From: Opitutaceae bacterium
GTDB taxonomy: Bacteria > Verrucomicrobiota > Verrucomicrobiia > Opitutales > Opitutaceae
NCBI GenBank assembly: GCA_023269585.1
Contig: JAHFTC010000023.1
Location: 1-44,459 of the forward strand
Direction of reading: 5' to 3'
Length of the DNA stretch: 44,459 bases
Shown piece after piece: positions 8,464 through 16,175 of this stretch (position 1 is its first letter; every line of letters starts with the position of its first letter). The notes below the pieces were generated by a model, which did no database searches, had not been told where the DNA came from, and saw nothing but the letters and a program-made list of their open reading frames with translations. The translations under genes and the position numbers were made by a program.

Positions 8464-8490
8464 TTCCTGATTTCTTGAGTTCCAGATTCT
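8464..8490 (+). repeat. 27-bp dispersed repeat, copy 1
   Basis: The sequence reads TTCCTGATTTCTTGAGTTCC then AGATTCT. Near-identical copies lie at 19804-19830 and 24777-24803. This copy ends 25 bp before the start of the alpha/beta hydrolase gene. Confidence 0.7.
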
Positions 8491-8515
8491 CCGCCTTCCG
8501 TTTCATTGGCTGCGC

Positions 8516-9187
8516 ATGAGTCCGAGTGCCACCGCTCCCGCCCGCGAAGTCGTCGTCATCCTCCACGGCGTCGCGATCAGCCATCGGCTCACCGCCCGTC
8601 TGGCCAAGTTCGTCGCCGCCGCCGGCTACGACGTCCACAACCTCGACTACCCGTCGAAGACTGTGCCGCTCGCCGAACTCGGTCCGCGCTGGCTCGCCGC
8701 GAAGCTCGCCGAACTCGGCGTCGAGTGCGCGCCCAAGCTGCACTTCGTCACCCACTCGATGGGCGGCCTGATCGTGCGCGGCTACCTCGCCGCCCACCGG
8801 CCGCCCAACCTCGGCCGCGTCGTCACCATTGTTCCGCCCCACCGCGGCAGCGCTGTATCCGACAAGCTGCGCCGCCTGCCCCTCATCTGGCGGATCATCG
8901 GCCGCAACCTCGGCGCGCTCGGCACCGGACCCGACGCCTACTGGCGCATGCTCCCGCCGCGCGCGGACTTCGAGCTCGGCGTGATCGCCGGCAGCTCTGC
9001 GCTCAACCCGCTCGGCTGGCTGTATCTTGAACGCCCGCACGACGGCACCGTCGCCGAGCACAGCACACGGCTCGACGGCATGCGCGATCATCTCCTGCTG
9101 CCCTCGAACCACACGCTCATCCTCTTCCGGCGCCGCACCGCCGAGCAGGCCATCGCCTTCCTCCGCACCGGCCGCTTCGCCCGGTAG
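8516..9187 (+). CDS. Alpha/beta hydrolase (lipase/esterase-like)
   Basis: This is a 223-residue alpha/beta hydrolase. The oxyanion motif is LHGVAIS at 16-22. The nucleophile elbow is THSMGG, with Ser81 as nucleophile. Asp176 (PHDGTV) and His199 (SNHTLI) are the likely acid and base. The layout resembles small lipase/esterase proteins related to triacylglycerol lipase and PGAP1-like folds. There is no signal peptide, so it is probably cytoplasmic. The substrate is unknown. It starts 25 bp after a dispersed 27-bp repeat and has no obvious operon partner. Confidence 0.85.
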   Translation: MSPSATAPAREVVVILHGVAISHRLTARLAKFVAAAGYDVHNLDYPSKTVPLAELGPRWLAAKLAELGVECAPKLHFVTHSMGGLIVRGYLAAHRPPNLGRVVTIVPPHRGSAVSDKLRRLPLIWRIIGRNLGALGTGPDAYWRMLPPRADFELGVIAGSSALNPLGWLYLERPHDGTVAEHSTRLDGMRDHLLLPSNHTLILFRRRTAEQAIAFLRTGRFAR

Positions 9188-9270
9188 CGCCGAGGCAACC
9201 CCGGGAACGCCGAGTTCCAGGTCGGCAACACCGCACGCAGAGCTTGCCGCCGCCGGTGCCGAAAAACAGG

Positions 9271-11085
9271 ATGCACGCGTTCCTCCACCCGCCCCGCCCC
9301 ATGCTCGGCCCACACCCCATCCGCCGTCTCGCCGCCTTCAGCCTGCTCGCGTCGGTGCTCTTCGCCGCCTACGTCGCCTATCTCTGGCACGATCCCGACG
9401 AAGATCTCCGGACGTGGAACTGGGAGAAGAGCAATGCGACCGTCATGGGGCGCGCCTTGGGAAAGAAGATCGAGACCTCCGAACAGGCCCATGCTTGGGA
9501 AATAGAGTTGGATCGCGATAGAGCCCGCGAGGATGCCGCGCTGAAGCTCTTGGATCATCCTGATCCCGCTGTTCGGGCCACCGCGGCGCGCGTGTTGCCT
9601 CACATTCTTCCCGGCAGGCCGGAGACTCTCCCCGTCCTGATCGGCGCCCACCAACGCGGCGTCCCCGTCCTGCCTGCTATCGCCACGATCATCTCCGCCG
9701 ACGCCACCAAATACCTCGCCACGACACTCGGCGAATCCGGTGACTGGGACAGCGTCACCCGAAAGCTGCAGGATACCGGTTACTATACGATCGCCCACTT
9801 CGCCGCCGTCTATCGGGAGCGACAGCCAGTTCCCCTTCAATTGCATCGGATCGTGTGCACCGTCGCGTCGATGCAGGGCGACCGGTCCCTCGATTCGCGG
9901 GACCGCCCCAAGCCCGACGCTTGGATCACCGTCGCCGCCGACCCCACCTGCTCCGCCGCCAACCGCGCGGCAGCGCTGGAAGTCCTCGCTCTCCTCGACG
10001 ACCATGCGCTCGGCACCCTGCCCGCTCTGCGCGCGCTCACAGCGGATCCATCGCCACTGGTTGCCGCCACTGCCCGCGAAACGATCACACGCCTCGAAGG
10101 CGGCGGCACGCTCGCCCGCTTGAAGCCGCGCCTCGCGGCCGAACTCGGCTTCGGCCACGCCTCCTACAAGACCATCGAAAAGATCGGCGACCTAGAAGCC
10201 GCCGGCCGGGATGCCGGACCGCTCCTCGCGTCAGCGCTGTCACTGAAAGACGGAGGGGATCCCTCCGCCGCCATCGCCCTCGGCAAAATCGGTTACACGG
10301 AGGCAACGCCGCAGTTGATCGCTGCGCTCGAAAACAAACACGACTGGATCTTGGCTGGCGTCGCAGCCGAGGCGCTCGGTCGGCTCGACGCCGAAGCAGC
10401 GCTTCCAGCGCTGGAACGAATCGCCAAGGAACATTGGAACCCGCCGGTCCGCGCGATGGCTGCAGAGTCCATCCAAGTCATCTCCGGCCATGCGTCGTTC
10501 CGCGCTGACGAAGAATCGAAAACCAACCCCCGATATCTCTTCGGTCCCGCATTCGACCTTCATGTGTTCAGTCCGACCAAACAAGATAATGGACCGTCGA
10601 AACCCGTGGTTATGGCCCGCCGACTCTTCTGCCTTATCGGCAACACGTGGGATCGTGCCTGGCTCTGGCGAGCTCGTCGCGTCGCCAAATCCGCCGATGA
10701 ATGGTTGCCTCGCCCCGATTACGGCCAGGGCTTCGGCGCTGGCTACCTCCTCGGCTACAACTACGGCAACTGGGGAGGGGAGATCGTCTACGTGGAGCGA
10801 GGGAGAATTCTCCAGCGATTCGATGTATGGAATATGCAAGGCTTCTACCCGATGCCCTTCGGCTTGGCTGTCGTGACCGGGGACTTCGGCACGATCTATC
10901 TGCTCAAACCCGACGACCATGGGGCACTGACTTGTGAGGAGCTCCTGAGACTCCCGTTCCAGCCATACGGCCGCCGTCACTTCGCACCAATCACCCGCCG
11001 CTGGAACCGCGAGCTATTGATCGTCGGATACGGAACCCAAGCCGTCGTCCTCACCCGCTCCGGCAACCTCCGGATGGCGGACTGA
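9271..11085 (+). CDS. Membrane-anchored HEAT-repeat protein
   Basis: The product has about 604 residues. An N-terminal membrane helix (RLAAFSLLASVLFAAYVAYLW) anchors it, with the rest probably outside the cytoplasm. Two groups of HEAT / PBS-lyase-type helical repeats are visible: DREDAALKLLDHPDPAVRATAARVLPHIL, broken here only as a description of one repeat, and the later GDPSAAIALGKIG, ALENKHDWILAGVAAEALGRL and ALERIAKEH. The last ~150 residues are Trp/Gly-rich and beta-like. HEAT repeats mediate protein contacts; nothing indicates an enzyme. I chose the ATG at 9271; the ATG at 9301 is also possible. GC content is slightly lower than in its neighbours. Confidence 0.75.
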   Translation: MHAFLHPPRPMLGPHPIRRLAAFSLLASVLFAAYVAYLWHDPDEDLRTWNWEKSNATVMGRALGKKIETSEQAHAWEIELDRDRAREDAALKLLDHPDPAVRATAARVLPHILPGRPETLPVLIGAHQRGVPVLPAIATIISADATKYLATTLGESGDWDSVTRKLQDTGYYTIAHFAAVYRERQPVPLQLHRIVCTVASMQGDRSLDSRDRPKPDAWITVAADPTCSAANRAAALEVLALLDDHALGTLPALRALTADPSPLVAATARETITRLEGGGTLARLKPRLAAELGFGHASYKTIEKIGDLEAAGRDAGPLLASALSLKDGGDPSAAIALGKIGYTEATPQLIAALENKHDWILAGVAAEALGRLDAEAALPALERIAKEHWNPPVRAMAAESIQVISGHASFRADEESKTNPRYLFGPAFDLHVFSPTKQDNGPSKPVVMARRLFCLIGNTWDRAWLWRARRVAKSADEWLPRPDYGQGFGAGYLLGYNYGNWGGEIVYVERGRILQRFDVWNMQGFYPMPFGLAVVTGDFGTIYLLKPDDHGALTCEELLRLPFQPYGRRHFAPITRRWNRELLIVGYGTQAVVLTRSGNLRMAD

Positions 11086-11104
11086 GCGAGTTGTTCGAGC
11101 ACCA

Positions 11105-11124
11105 GCGCCGCTGCAAAACGGCGC
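11105..11124. terminator. Weak hairpin between convergent genes
   Basis: GCGCCG pairs with CGGCGC around CTGCAAAA, between the HEAT-repeat gene and the convergent DUF5615 gene. Neither side has a U-tract. Confidence 0.3.
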
Positions 11125-11136
11125 CTCGCGGCGCGA

Positions 11137-11466
11137 TCAGATCACCTCCACCAGCCGACTGCCGCCTTGCAGGAAGGCCACGATGCCCGGGAGACGCGGT
11201 TCGAACCATGCACGCAATGCGGGGTTGGTAGCGTTACCCACCCGCAGCCACACGATCACCGGCGCGACCGCTGTCTGCGCTGAACGGGCCGAGAAATCCT
11301 CGTCCTTCGTCACGACCACCCAGCCATCGCGCAACGCCAGCGCCCAAATCGCGCTGTCGGAGGCATGCACCAATCCCATGGATTCGACGTGGTCCGCCGC
11401 GTACCCCGCCTCGCGCAGCCAGAGGGCGAGCGCCGGCGGTAGCTGGGCGTCGACCAAGAACTTCAC
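11137..11466 (-). CDS. DUF5615 PIN-like protein (toxin-like)
   Basis: The product has 109 residues and fits the DUF5615 (Mut7-C-like PIN) family. It opens with MKFLVDAQLPPALALWLREAGY, listed here only as its family hallmark. Acidic residues sit at 6, 37, 55 and 57 (LVDAQLPP, ASDSAIW, TKDEDF), the pattern expected of a PIN-type nuclease site. It overlaps the stop of the DUF433 gene by 4 bp. In this family pair the DUF5615 partner is the presumed toxin, possibly an RNase. Activity is inferred from family context. Confidence 0.85.
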   Translation of the reverse strand: MKFLVDAQLPPALALWLREAGYAADHVESMGLVHASDSAIWALALRDGWVVVTKDEDFSARSAQTAVAPVIVWLRVGNATNPALRAWFEPRLPGIVAFLQGGSRLVEVI

Positions 11467-11690
11467 TTGGCCAGCGAAAGCACTGCGTGGTCAACCTGAC
11501 GCGCCGCATACTGGAGGCACGCCTCGATGTCGGCCCGCTCGAGGTAGGGATACGATTCGAGGATTGCCGCCTCGCTCGCCCCGGCCGCCAGCATCTCGAG
11601 CACATCCTTAACCCGAACGCGCAGCCCTCGGATGCACGGGCGCCCGCCACATTGGTTCGGGTCGAAGGTGATACGTTCCGGCGAGCTCAT
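11463..11690 (-). CDS. DUF433 antitoxin-like protein
   Basis: The product has 75 residues and shows the DUF433 pattern: ITFDPNQCGGRPCIRGLRV near the N-terminus, a VKDVLEMLAAG helix, and YPYLERADIEACLQYAAR at the end, which folds as a small winged or helix-turn-helix domain. DUF433 proteins regularly precede DUF5615 genes and are treated as their antitoxins. The start codon of the downstream gene overlaps this stop (ATGA), giving translational coupling. It probably also represses the pair; no operator is evident upstream. Confidence 0.87.
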   Translation of the reverse strand: MSSPERITFDPNQCGGRPCIRGLRVRVKDVLEMLAAGASEAAILESYPYLERADIEACLQYAARQVDHAVLSLAK

Positions 11691-11744
11691 GGCGGCACCC
11701 TACCGGCTTTCCCCCTTGCGACAAGTCCGGAGGCGGAGCCGCCC

Positions 11745-12050
11745 TCACCCCAGGAACCGCACCTGGAACTCGCTGCCGCCCTCGGGCACGACGAGCTCGA
11801 ACTTCCCGCGGTTCTCGATCGAACACTCGCGGGCCTTCGCGGCGGCGGATAGCGCCTGCTCGAGCCGCGCCGCCGTGCCGGCCTCGCACTCCACGTTGAA
11901 GTAGATCCGGAAGTTCGACTTCTGCGCGTCGTCGAACTGCAGCAGGAACGTGTTGTGCTCGACGAACAGCAGGTCGTCGTAGGCGTAGGTCACCTCCAAT
12001 TTGAGGTCGTCGATGATCTCCGTCGCGAGGCCGAGTGGGCGTAGGCTCAT
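11745..12050 (-). CDS. Conserved-looking hypothetical protein, 101 residues
   Basis: The frame is open from 12122, but the ATG at 12050 (MSLRPLGLATEIIDD) gives a compact protein without the Arg-rich extension. It reads as a single alternating beta/alpha domain (LEVTYAYDDLLFVEHNTFLLQFDD, quoted only in outline; then FRIYFNVECE, an Ala-rich helix and FELVVPEGGSEFQVRF). No signal peptide or membrane segment is present. I do not recognise a family. It lies 54 bp upstream of the DUF433/DUF5615 pair on the same strand and could share its transcript. Confidence 0.7.
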   Translation of the reverse strand: MSLRPLGLATEIIDDLKLEVTYAYDDLLFVEHNTFLLQFDDAQKSNFRIYFNVECEAGTAARLEQALSAAAKARECSIENRGKFELVVPEGGSEFQVRFLG

Positions 12051-12248
12051 GGTCGTGGTTTCGTGGCACTGGGTGCGGGCGGCGCGCCGGAAGTGGCGCA
12101 CCACGCCCTTCCGTCCAAGCACGCCTCGTGCCGCTTCCCACCCGCCGCGATGCAGGACGTACGGGGCCCCGTCCCGCGGCCGGCCGCGCTCCCGTCAGTA
12201 GGTCATGGCCCCATGGCACGAGCGACTCGCCAGCGGTACACTCGGACC

Positions 12249-12707
12249 ATGAACTCCCGAACCCTTCGCTGTTTCGCCCGGGCCGGCACCCTCACTGGGG
12301 CCGCGCTCCTGGTCACCCTCGCCGGTTGCGTGTCCGATGGATCATACCATAGTCGTGGATACAGCTCCCGCCCCACCGTCCAAGTGCAGTCCGCGGTGGT
12401 CTTCGAGGACGACTACGACTATTTCCCCGGCTACGAGACCTACTACAGCCGCAGCCGGCAGGAGTACGTCTACCGCGACGGCGGCCGCTGGGTCCGGCAC
12501 ACCGAGCCGCGCCACGTGTCGTTGAGCCTGTTGCTTGCCTCCCCCTCGGTTCGGATGGACTTCCGTGATGCCCCCGAGCGGCACCATCGCACCGTCGTGC
12601 GCAGCTATCCCAAGAACTGGTCGCCTCGGGGCGCGGCCCATGTCGCGAAGAATGGTCGGGGGACCGACCGGCGAACCGATCGCGACAACAACCACCGCCG
12701 GAACTGA
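12249..12707 (+). CDS. Small lipoprotein, Tyr/Asp-rich
   Basis: The product has 152 residues and a textbook lipoprotein signal: MNSRTLRCFARAGTLTGAAL followed by the lipobox LAGC with Cys27. The mature part is rich in Tyr, Asp and Arg (DDYDYFPGYETYYSRSRQEY, RDGGRWVR) and ends in a basic tail. This resembles small YXWGD-type surface lipoproteins seen beside stress genes, but the match is loose. I chose the ATG at 12249 because it places the signal at the N-terminus. No operon partner is evident. Confidence 0.75.
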   Translation: MNSRTLRCFARAGTLTGAALLVTLAGCVSDGSYHSRGYSSRPTVQVQSAVVFEDDYDYFPGYETYYSRSRQEYVYRDGGRWVRHTEPRHVSLSLLLASPSVRMDFRDAPERHHRTVVRSYPKNWSPRGAAHVAKNGRGTDRRTDRDNNHRRN

Positions 12708-12724
12708 ACCGCGCCGCTGCGGAC

Positions 12725-12827
12725 GAGGTACGAGCGCCGAACCGGCGGTGGCGCAATCCGAGTCGCTCGGCCACTCCGGTTTCTTCTCCGCCTTCTGGCT
12801 CTCGTCGCTCGTCCGCTCGACGGACTG
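12725..12827 (+). repeat. Dispersed ~100-bp repeat, copy B
   Basis: This matches copy A (5873-5977) and inverted copy C (36409-36505) over its length: CGAGCGCCGAACCG, CAATCC, GCTCGGCCACTCCGGTTTCT and TTCTGGCTCTCGTC. It lies between convergent genes. Confidence 0.75.
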
Positions 12828-12854
12828 ATCCCGTGAACCAGCGCCGCGCCTGCG

Positions 12855-13832
12855 TCACCCCGCCGCGGCCGGCGTCCCCCGCCCGGCCGGGAGCTGCACC
12901 AGCACGTTGGCCGCGGTCAGCAGCACGCCACCGACGACCAGGTGCCAGGTGAGCGTTTCGTTCGCGTAGGCGATGCCCGTCCAGCCCGAGATCAGCGCCG
13001 GCAGGAACAGCGCCAGTCCCGACGCCGACACCGGTTCGAGCGTATAGATCAGTCCCGCCTCCGTCGCAGTGATGCGCGGCTGGCAGGCATTCATCACTAC
13101 GAAGCAGAAGATGGTGCACGCCGCCGTGAGCGTGACGGTGAGCATGCCCCAGGCCGGCGAACGGGCCAGCGCCAGCAACGCCGCGGGTTGCGGCGCCATC
13201 GCCAGGGCCGCCACCCCGAAGCCCACACCCACCACGAGGAACATCACTGTCGTCGTCGGCAACACGCGGTTGCGGGCAAACTCCTGCCGTTCCAGCCAGA
13301 GGATCTGCGCCATGAAGAACAGCGAGCCGAGGATCGTCTCCACTTCACCACGACCGAGCTGAAACGCGCGCACGTCGACCCGGCCGAGCACGCCCACGCC
13401 CGCCACCACCAGCGCGCACGCCACCCACACCGGCCACGGCGGCAGCCGCCGCGTGCGCGCCGCCACCCACAGCGGGATCAACACCGCGTAGAGCTGCGTG
13501 AGGAACGCCGAGACCGAGGCATCGGTGTACTGGAGCCCGTCCACCTGCAGGAGCAGCCCGAGCCCGAGAAACAGCGCCAGCCCCAGCCCCTGCCGCCACT
13601 CGAGGGCCGTCGGGCCGCCCTGCCGCCAAAACGCCACCACCGCCAACACCACCCCCGCGAGCAGGAACCGCGGCGCCACCGTGCACACCGTCACCAACCA
13701 GCTTCCGCTGCCCGGCACGAGCAACCGCTGGAGGTCCCCGAGGCTCTTGATGAGCGGGAAACTCAGCCCCCAGACCAGCGTGGCGATGAACAGCAGCACG
13801 CGGGCGCGGGGGCGGTGATCGCCGGAATTCAT
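12855..13832 (-). CDS. EamA-family (DMT) transporter
   Basis: This 325-residue membrane protein has about ten helices in two EamA repeats. The first opens with VLLFIATLVWGLSFPLIKSL, a family hallmark. The second ends with EAGLIYTLEPVSASGLALFL. It is an inner-membrane metabolite exporter of unknown substrate, only distantly like the other EamA gene in this window. The ATG at 13832 was chosen because the 46 codons upstream in frame encode an Arg-rich tract without features. It is convergent with the lipoprotein gene and separated from it by a dispersed repeat. Confidence 0.85.
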   Translation of the reverse strand: MNSGDHRPRARVLLFIATLVWGLSFPLIKSLGDLQRLLVPGSGSWLVTVCTVAPRFLLAGVVLAVVAFWRQGGPTALEWRQGLGLALFLGLGLLLQVDGLQYTDASVSAFLTQLYAVLIPLWVAARTRRLPPWPVWVACALVVAGVGVLGRVDVRAFQLGRGEVETILGSLFFMAQILWLERQEFARNRVLPTTTVMFLVVGVGFGVAALAMAPQPAALLALARSPAWGMLTVTLTAACTIFCFVVMNACQPRITATEAGLIYTLEPVSASGLALFLPALISGWTGIAYANETLTWHLVVGGVLLTAANVLVQLPAGRGTPAAAG

Positions 13833-13959
13833 CCCGCGAAGATGAAAGTCGGGCCCGAGGCGGCGCGAGCCCGAATCCTCGACAGCGCCACGAGTCCGCT
13901 TTTGTGCTGGGCGGGGCAGCACCCCGCCGCCATATCTCCGCGACCACCGCCGCCACGCC

Positions 13960-14154
13960 ATGCGTCCCACCCGTCACCGCCCACGACTCACCCTGGAGCA
14001 CCTGCTGCTCCTCGGCGCGGTGGCGCTGTTCGCGGCCGGTTCGGCTTGGCTCGCCGTCGACGCGGGCCGCACTCCTGCGGGCCGCGGAGTCGCCAACCTC
14101 GGCGCCCTGCCCGACCTCGGCCTTCCGCTGCTCCGCGCGCTCGCCGGCCGCTGA
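13960..14154 (+). CDS. Small single-helix membrane protein, hypothetical
   Basis: The product has 64 residues with one strong membrane helix (LLLLGAVALFAAGSAWLAV) flanked by an Arg-rich N-terminus, and a short hydrophobic tail (LGALPDLGLPLLRALAG). Codon third positions are mostly G/C, as in real genes here. No family is recognised. It starts 127 bp from the divergent EamA gene. Confidence 0.45.
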   Translation: MRPTRHRPRLTLEHLLLLGAVALFAAGSAWLAVDAGRTPAGRGVANLGALPDLGLPLLRALAGR

Positions 14155-14297
14155 TCGCGAGCCGCTCGGCTCAGTTGCCGGAATAGACCAGCGAGCTCGC
14201 GGATTTGCCCCGCCCTGCGCACGGCAAAAGACACGCGCCGCTGAAGCCCACGGACCTGCAATCCCGCCATCGGCGCGAGCCGCCAGCGCCGGACATG

Positions 14298-14331
14298 AAA
14301 AAGGCGCCGGGAGCAGAGCTCGACCGGCGCC
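14298..14331 (-). terminator. Intrinsic terminator of the SWIB gene
   Basis: Read on the minus strand, GGCGCCGG, a 13-nt loop and CCGGCGCC form a perfect stem followed by TTTTT. It lies 24 bp beyond the SWIB stop codon, the expected position. Confidence 0.85.
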
Positions 14332-14354
14332 TGGCGGGCGGGAGAATTTTCCGA

Positions 14355-14627
14355 TTACTTCTCGAGGTTGTTCGAGACCAGCTTGGTCATCTCGAACATG
14401 CTGACGGTCTTCTTGCCACCGAAGATCACCTTCAGCTTGTCGTCGGCGTTGATGTTGGTCTTCACCTTCTTGTCCTGAAGGCTGTTCTTCTTGATGTAGG
14501 CCCAGAGCTTCTTGGTGAGCTCCGTGCGGGGCAGGGGGTTCGAGCCCACGACGGCGGCGAGCGCCGGATTGGGCTGAACGGGTTTCATGAAAGCTGCGTT
14601 GGGTTTACGGGGAGACTTTTTAGCCAT
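14355..14627 (-). CDS. SWIB/MDM2 domain protein
   Basis: The product has 90 residues: a basic N-terminus (MAKKSPRKPNAAFMKP) followed by one SWIB/MDM2 domain. Domain landmarks are LAAVVGSNPLPRTELTKKLW, the YIKKNSLQD helix, INADDKLKVIFGGKK and MFEMTKLVSNNL at the end. In eukaryotes SWIB belongs to chromatin remodellers. Free-standing bacterial versions occur in chlamydiae, verrucomicrobia and a few other groups, and their role is unknown; a DNA-related function is inferred. The ATG at 14627 gives the family length. A direct repeat 46-79 bp upstream may be regulatory. Confidence 0.92.
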   Translation of the reverse strand: MAKKSPRKPNAAFMKPVQPNPALAAVVGSNPLPRTELTKKLWAYIKKNSLQDKKVKTNINADDKLKVIFGGKKTVSMFEMTKLVSNNLEK

Positions 14628-14672
14628 ACGAGTGCTGTTGATACCCCCTGCCCCGGTCATGGCAATAGCATT

Positions 14673-14706
14673 TTCAGAGGAGAAACGGCCCTCTTCAGAG
14701 GAGAAA
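14673..14706 (-). promoter_or_regulatory. Two 13-bp direct repeats exactly 21 bp apart
   Basis: TTCAGAGGAGAAA occurs at 14673-14685 and 14694-14706, start to start 21 bp, which is two helical turns. The repeats lie 46-79 bp upstream of the SWIB start codon. This is the geometry of a two-site regulator-binding region. Confidence 0.45.
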
Positions 14707-15009
14707 TTCGGGCTTGCCTCCCTGCCGGGACACCGTCGCGGCCGGGCTTCGTCGCTGGTTTTTAGTGACGCCGGCACGACGCCTTTGTGCCCGCTTTCTG
14801 GATTTCCATCGACCACCCCCGCCCGGGCGGGCCCCGGGAAATCATCTTGCCTCCCCCCGGGGGCGGGTGAGAGGACGACGCGCGCAGGTTGTCAGTTTCC
14901 GCATCTGGAAAGTCGTCAAGTGAGCGCGAGTTCAGTGATGATTTGAAACCCGGCAGTTCGGGCACAGTGAGGAAAGCAGCCGGCCAATGCTGTCAGAGTC
15001 AGATCATCA

Positions 15010-15399
15010 ATGAGCACCAAACTGTACGTCGGGAACGTTCCGTTCTCCACGACCTCCCAGGATCTCCAGAACCTGTTCGCCCAGCAGGGCACCGTCGAGT
15101 CTGTGGAACTCATCTCGGACAAGTTCACCGGTCGTTCCCGCGGTTTCGCGTTCGTCTCCATGGCGACGCCTGCGGATGGCCAGAAGTGCATCGAAGCCCT
15201 CAACGGCTTTGCGATGGACGGCCGTAACCTCACGGTCACCGAAGCTCGCCCGAAGGAAGACCGCCCGCCGCGCAGCGGTGGTTTCGGTGGTGGCGGCGGT
15301 GGTGGCGGCCGTGGCGGTTTCGGCGGCGGTCGTGGCGATCGCGGCGATCGCGGTGGCGACCGCGGCGATCGCGGCGAACGTCGCGAGCGCCGTTACTGA
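15010..15399 (+). CDS. RRM RNA-binding protein with Gly/Arg-rich tail
   Basis: The product has 129 residues. Residues 4-80 form one RRM domain with RNP2 (LYVGNV, 5-10) and RNP1 (RGFAFVSM, 44-51). The tail is Gly-rich, then has repeated GDR and RGD units, typical of glycine-rich RNA-binding proteins. Bacterial members bind single-stranded RNA and are often linked to cold or stress adaptation; that role is inferred. The 380-bp gap before it, shared with the divergent SWIB gene, leaves room for a long leader. A strong terminator follows directly, so it is transcribed alone. Confidence 0.93.
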   Translation: MSTKLYVGNVPFSTTSQDLQNLFAQQGTVESVELISDKFTGRSRGFAFVSMATPADGQKCIEALNGFAMDGRNLTVTEARPKEDRPPRSGGFGGGGGGGGRGGFGGGRGDRGDRGGDRGDRGERRERRY

Positions 15400-15424
15400 T
15401 CGATCACTCCAGCACTCTCTTTCC

Positions 15425-15450
15425 GGCCGGGCCCCGCGCCCGGCCTTTTT
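15425..15450 (+). terminator. Intrinsic terminator of the RRM gene
   Basis: GGCCGGGC (15425-15432), loop CCCGC, GCCCGGCC (15438-15445), then five T. It lies 26 bp after the stop codon. Confidence 0.93.
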
Positions 15451-15503
15451 GTTGTCCGCACTTGCCAGGAAACCGGAAACTCGTTTCTGGTTTTTTCGGT
15501 TTC

Positions 15504-16175
15504 ATGGCCACCAAACGCTCCTCTCCCCCTGCTCCGCCCGCGAGCGTCCCCGTCCCAGCCGCGGCCGCACCCGGCGCCTTTGCGCGCATCGCCGCCGCGG
15601 CCCGCCGCCACTTCACCGCGTTCGGCTTCGCACGCACCACGATGGACGACCTCGCCGGCGAACTGGGCATGAGCAAGAAGACCCTCTACGCGCACTTTCC
15701 GGGCAAGGAGGCGCTCGTGTCGTTCATGCTCGAGTCGAAGATCGCCGAGGTCCGCAAGGGGATGAAGGCGCTCGTCGAGGACGAGTCGGTGCCGGTCGTC
15801 GAGCGCGCGCACCGCATGATGGCCTTCATCGTGCGCCAGATGAGCGAAGTGTCCCCGGCGTTCCTGCGCGACCTCGAACGCCACCACCCCGCCCTCTTCG
15901 CCCGCATGGAGTCCGTGCGCGCCGAGATCCTCCCGCAGATCTGGGGCAAACTTCTGGCCGACGGCGCCGCCGAGGGACTGGTCCGCCGGGAACTCGATCC
16001 CGCCTTCGTCTCCGAGATGGTGCTCACCACCGTCCAAGGCCTGCTCCGCCCCGCCACGCTCGACCGCCTCCAACTTCCGCCGCACGAGGTCGTCGACCGC
16101 GTGCTCACCGTCGTCTTCAACGGCATCCTCACGCCCGCTGGCCGCAAAGCCTATGAAAAAGGTCCGTCCCGCTAA
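15504..16175 (+). CDS. TetR-family regulator of the efflux operon
   Basis: The product has 223 residues. After a Pro/Ala-rich N-terminus comes a TetR helix-turn-helix (MDDLAGELGMSKKTLYAHFP) preceded by FTAFGFARTT. The rest is the all-helical ligand-binding domain. It overlaps the following HlyD gene by 23 bp and heads the TetR - HlyD - ABC - permease set. This matches the arrangement of CecR (YbiH) with YbhGFSR in E. coli, so it most likely represses its own operon until an inducer binds. The ATG at 15504 was preferred over the frame opening at 15462. Confidence 0.9.
   Translation: MATKRSSPPAPPASVPVPAAAAPGAFARIAAAARRHFTAFGFARTTMDDLAGELGMSKKTLYAHFPGKEALVSFMLESKIAEVRKGMKALVEDESVPVVERAHRMMAFIVRQMSEVSPAFLRDLERHHPALFARMESVRAEILPQIWGKLLADGAAEGLVRRELDPAFVSEMVLTTVQGLLRPATLDRLQLPPHEVVDRVLTVVFNGILTPAGRKAYEKGPSR

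Larger units (their letters stand above)
8122..8515. other. Non-coding gap of 394 bp with repeats
   Basis: No gene is supported here. The gap holds a 22-bp palindrome (8216-8237) and a 27-bp dispersed repeat (8464-8490) just before the hydrolase gene. Confidence 0.5.

Noticed and set aside
12201-12230. Second sigma54 promoter (ATGGCACGAGCGACTCG) before the lipoprotein gene
   Set aside because: The TGGCACG half is present, but the obligatory GC at -12 is missing.
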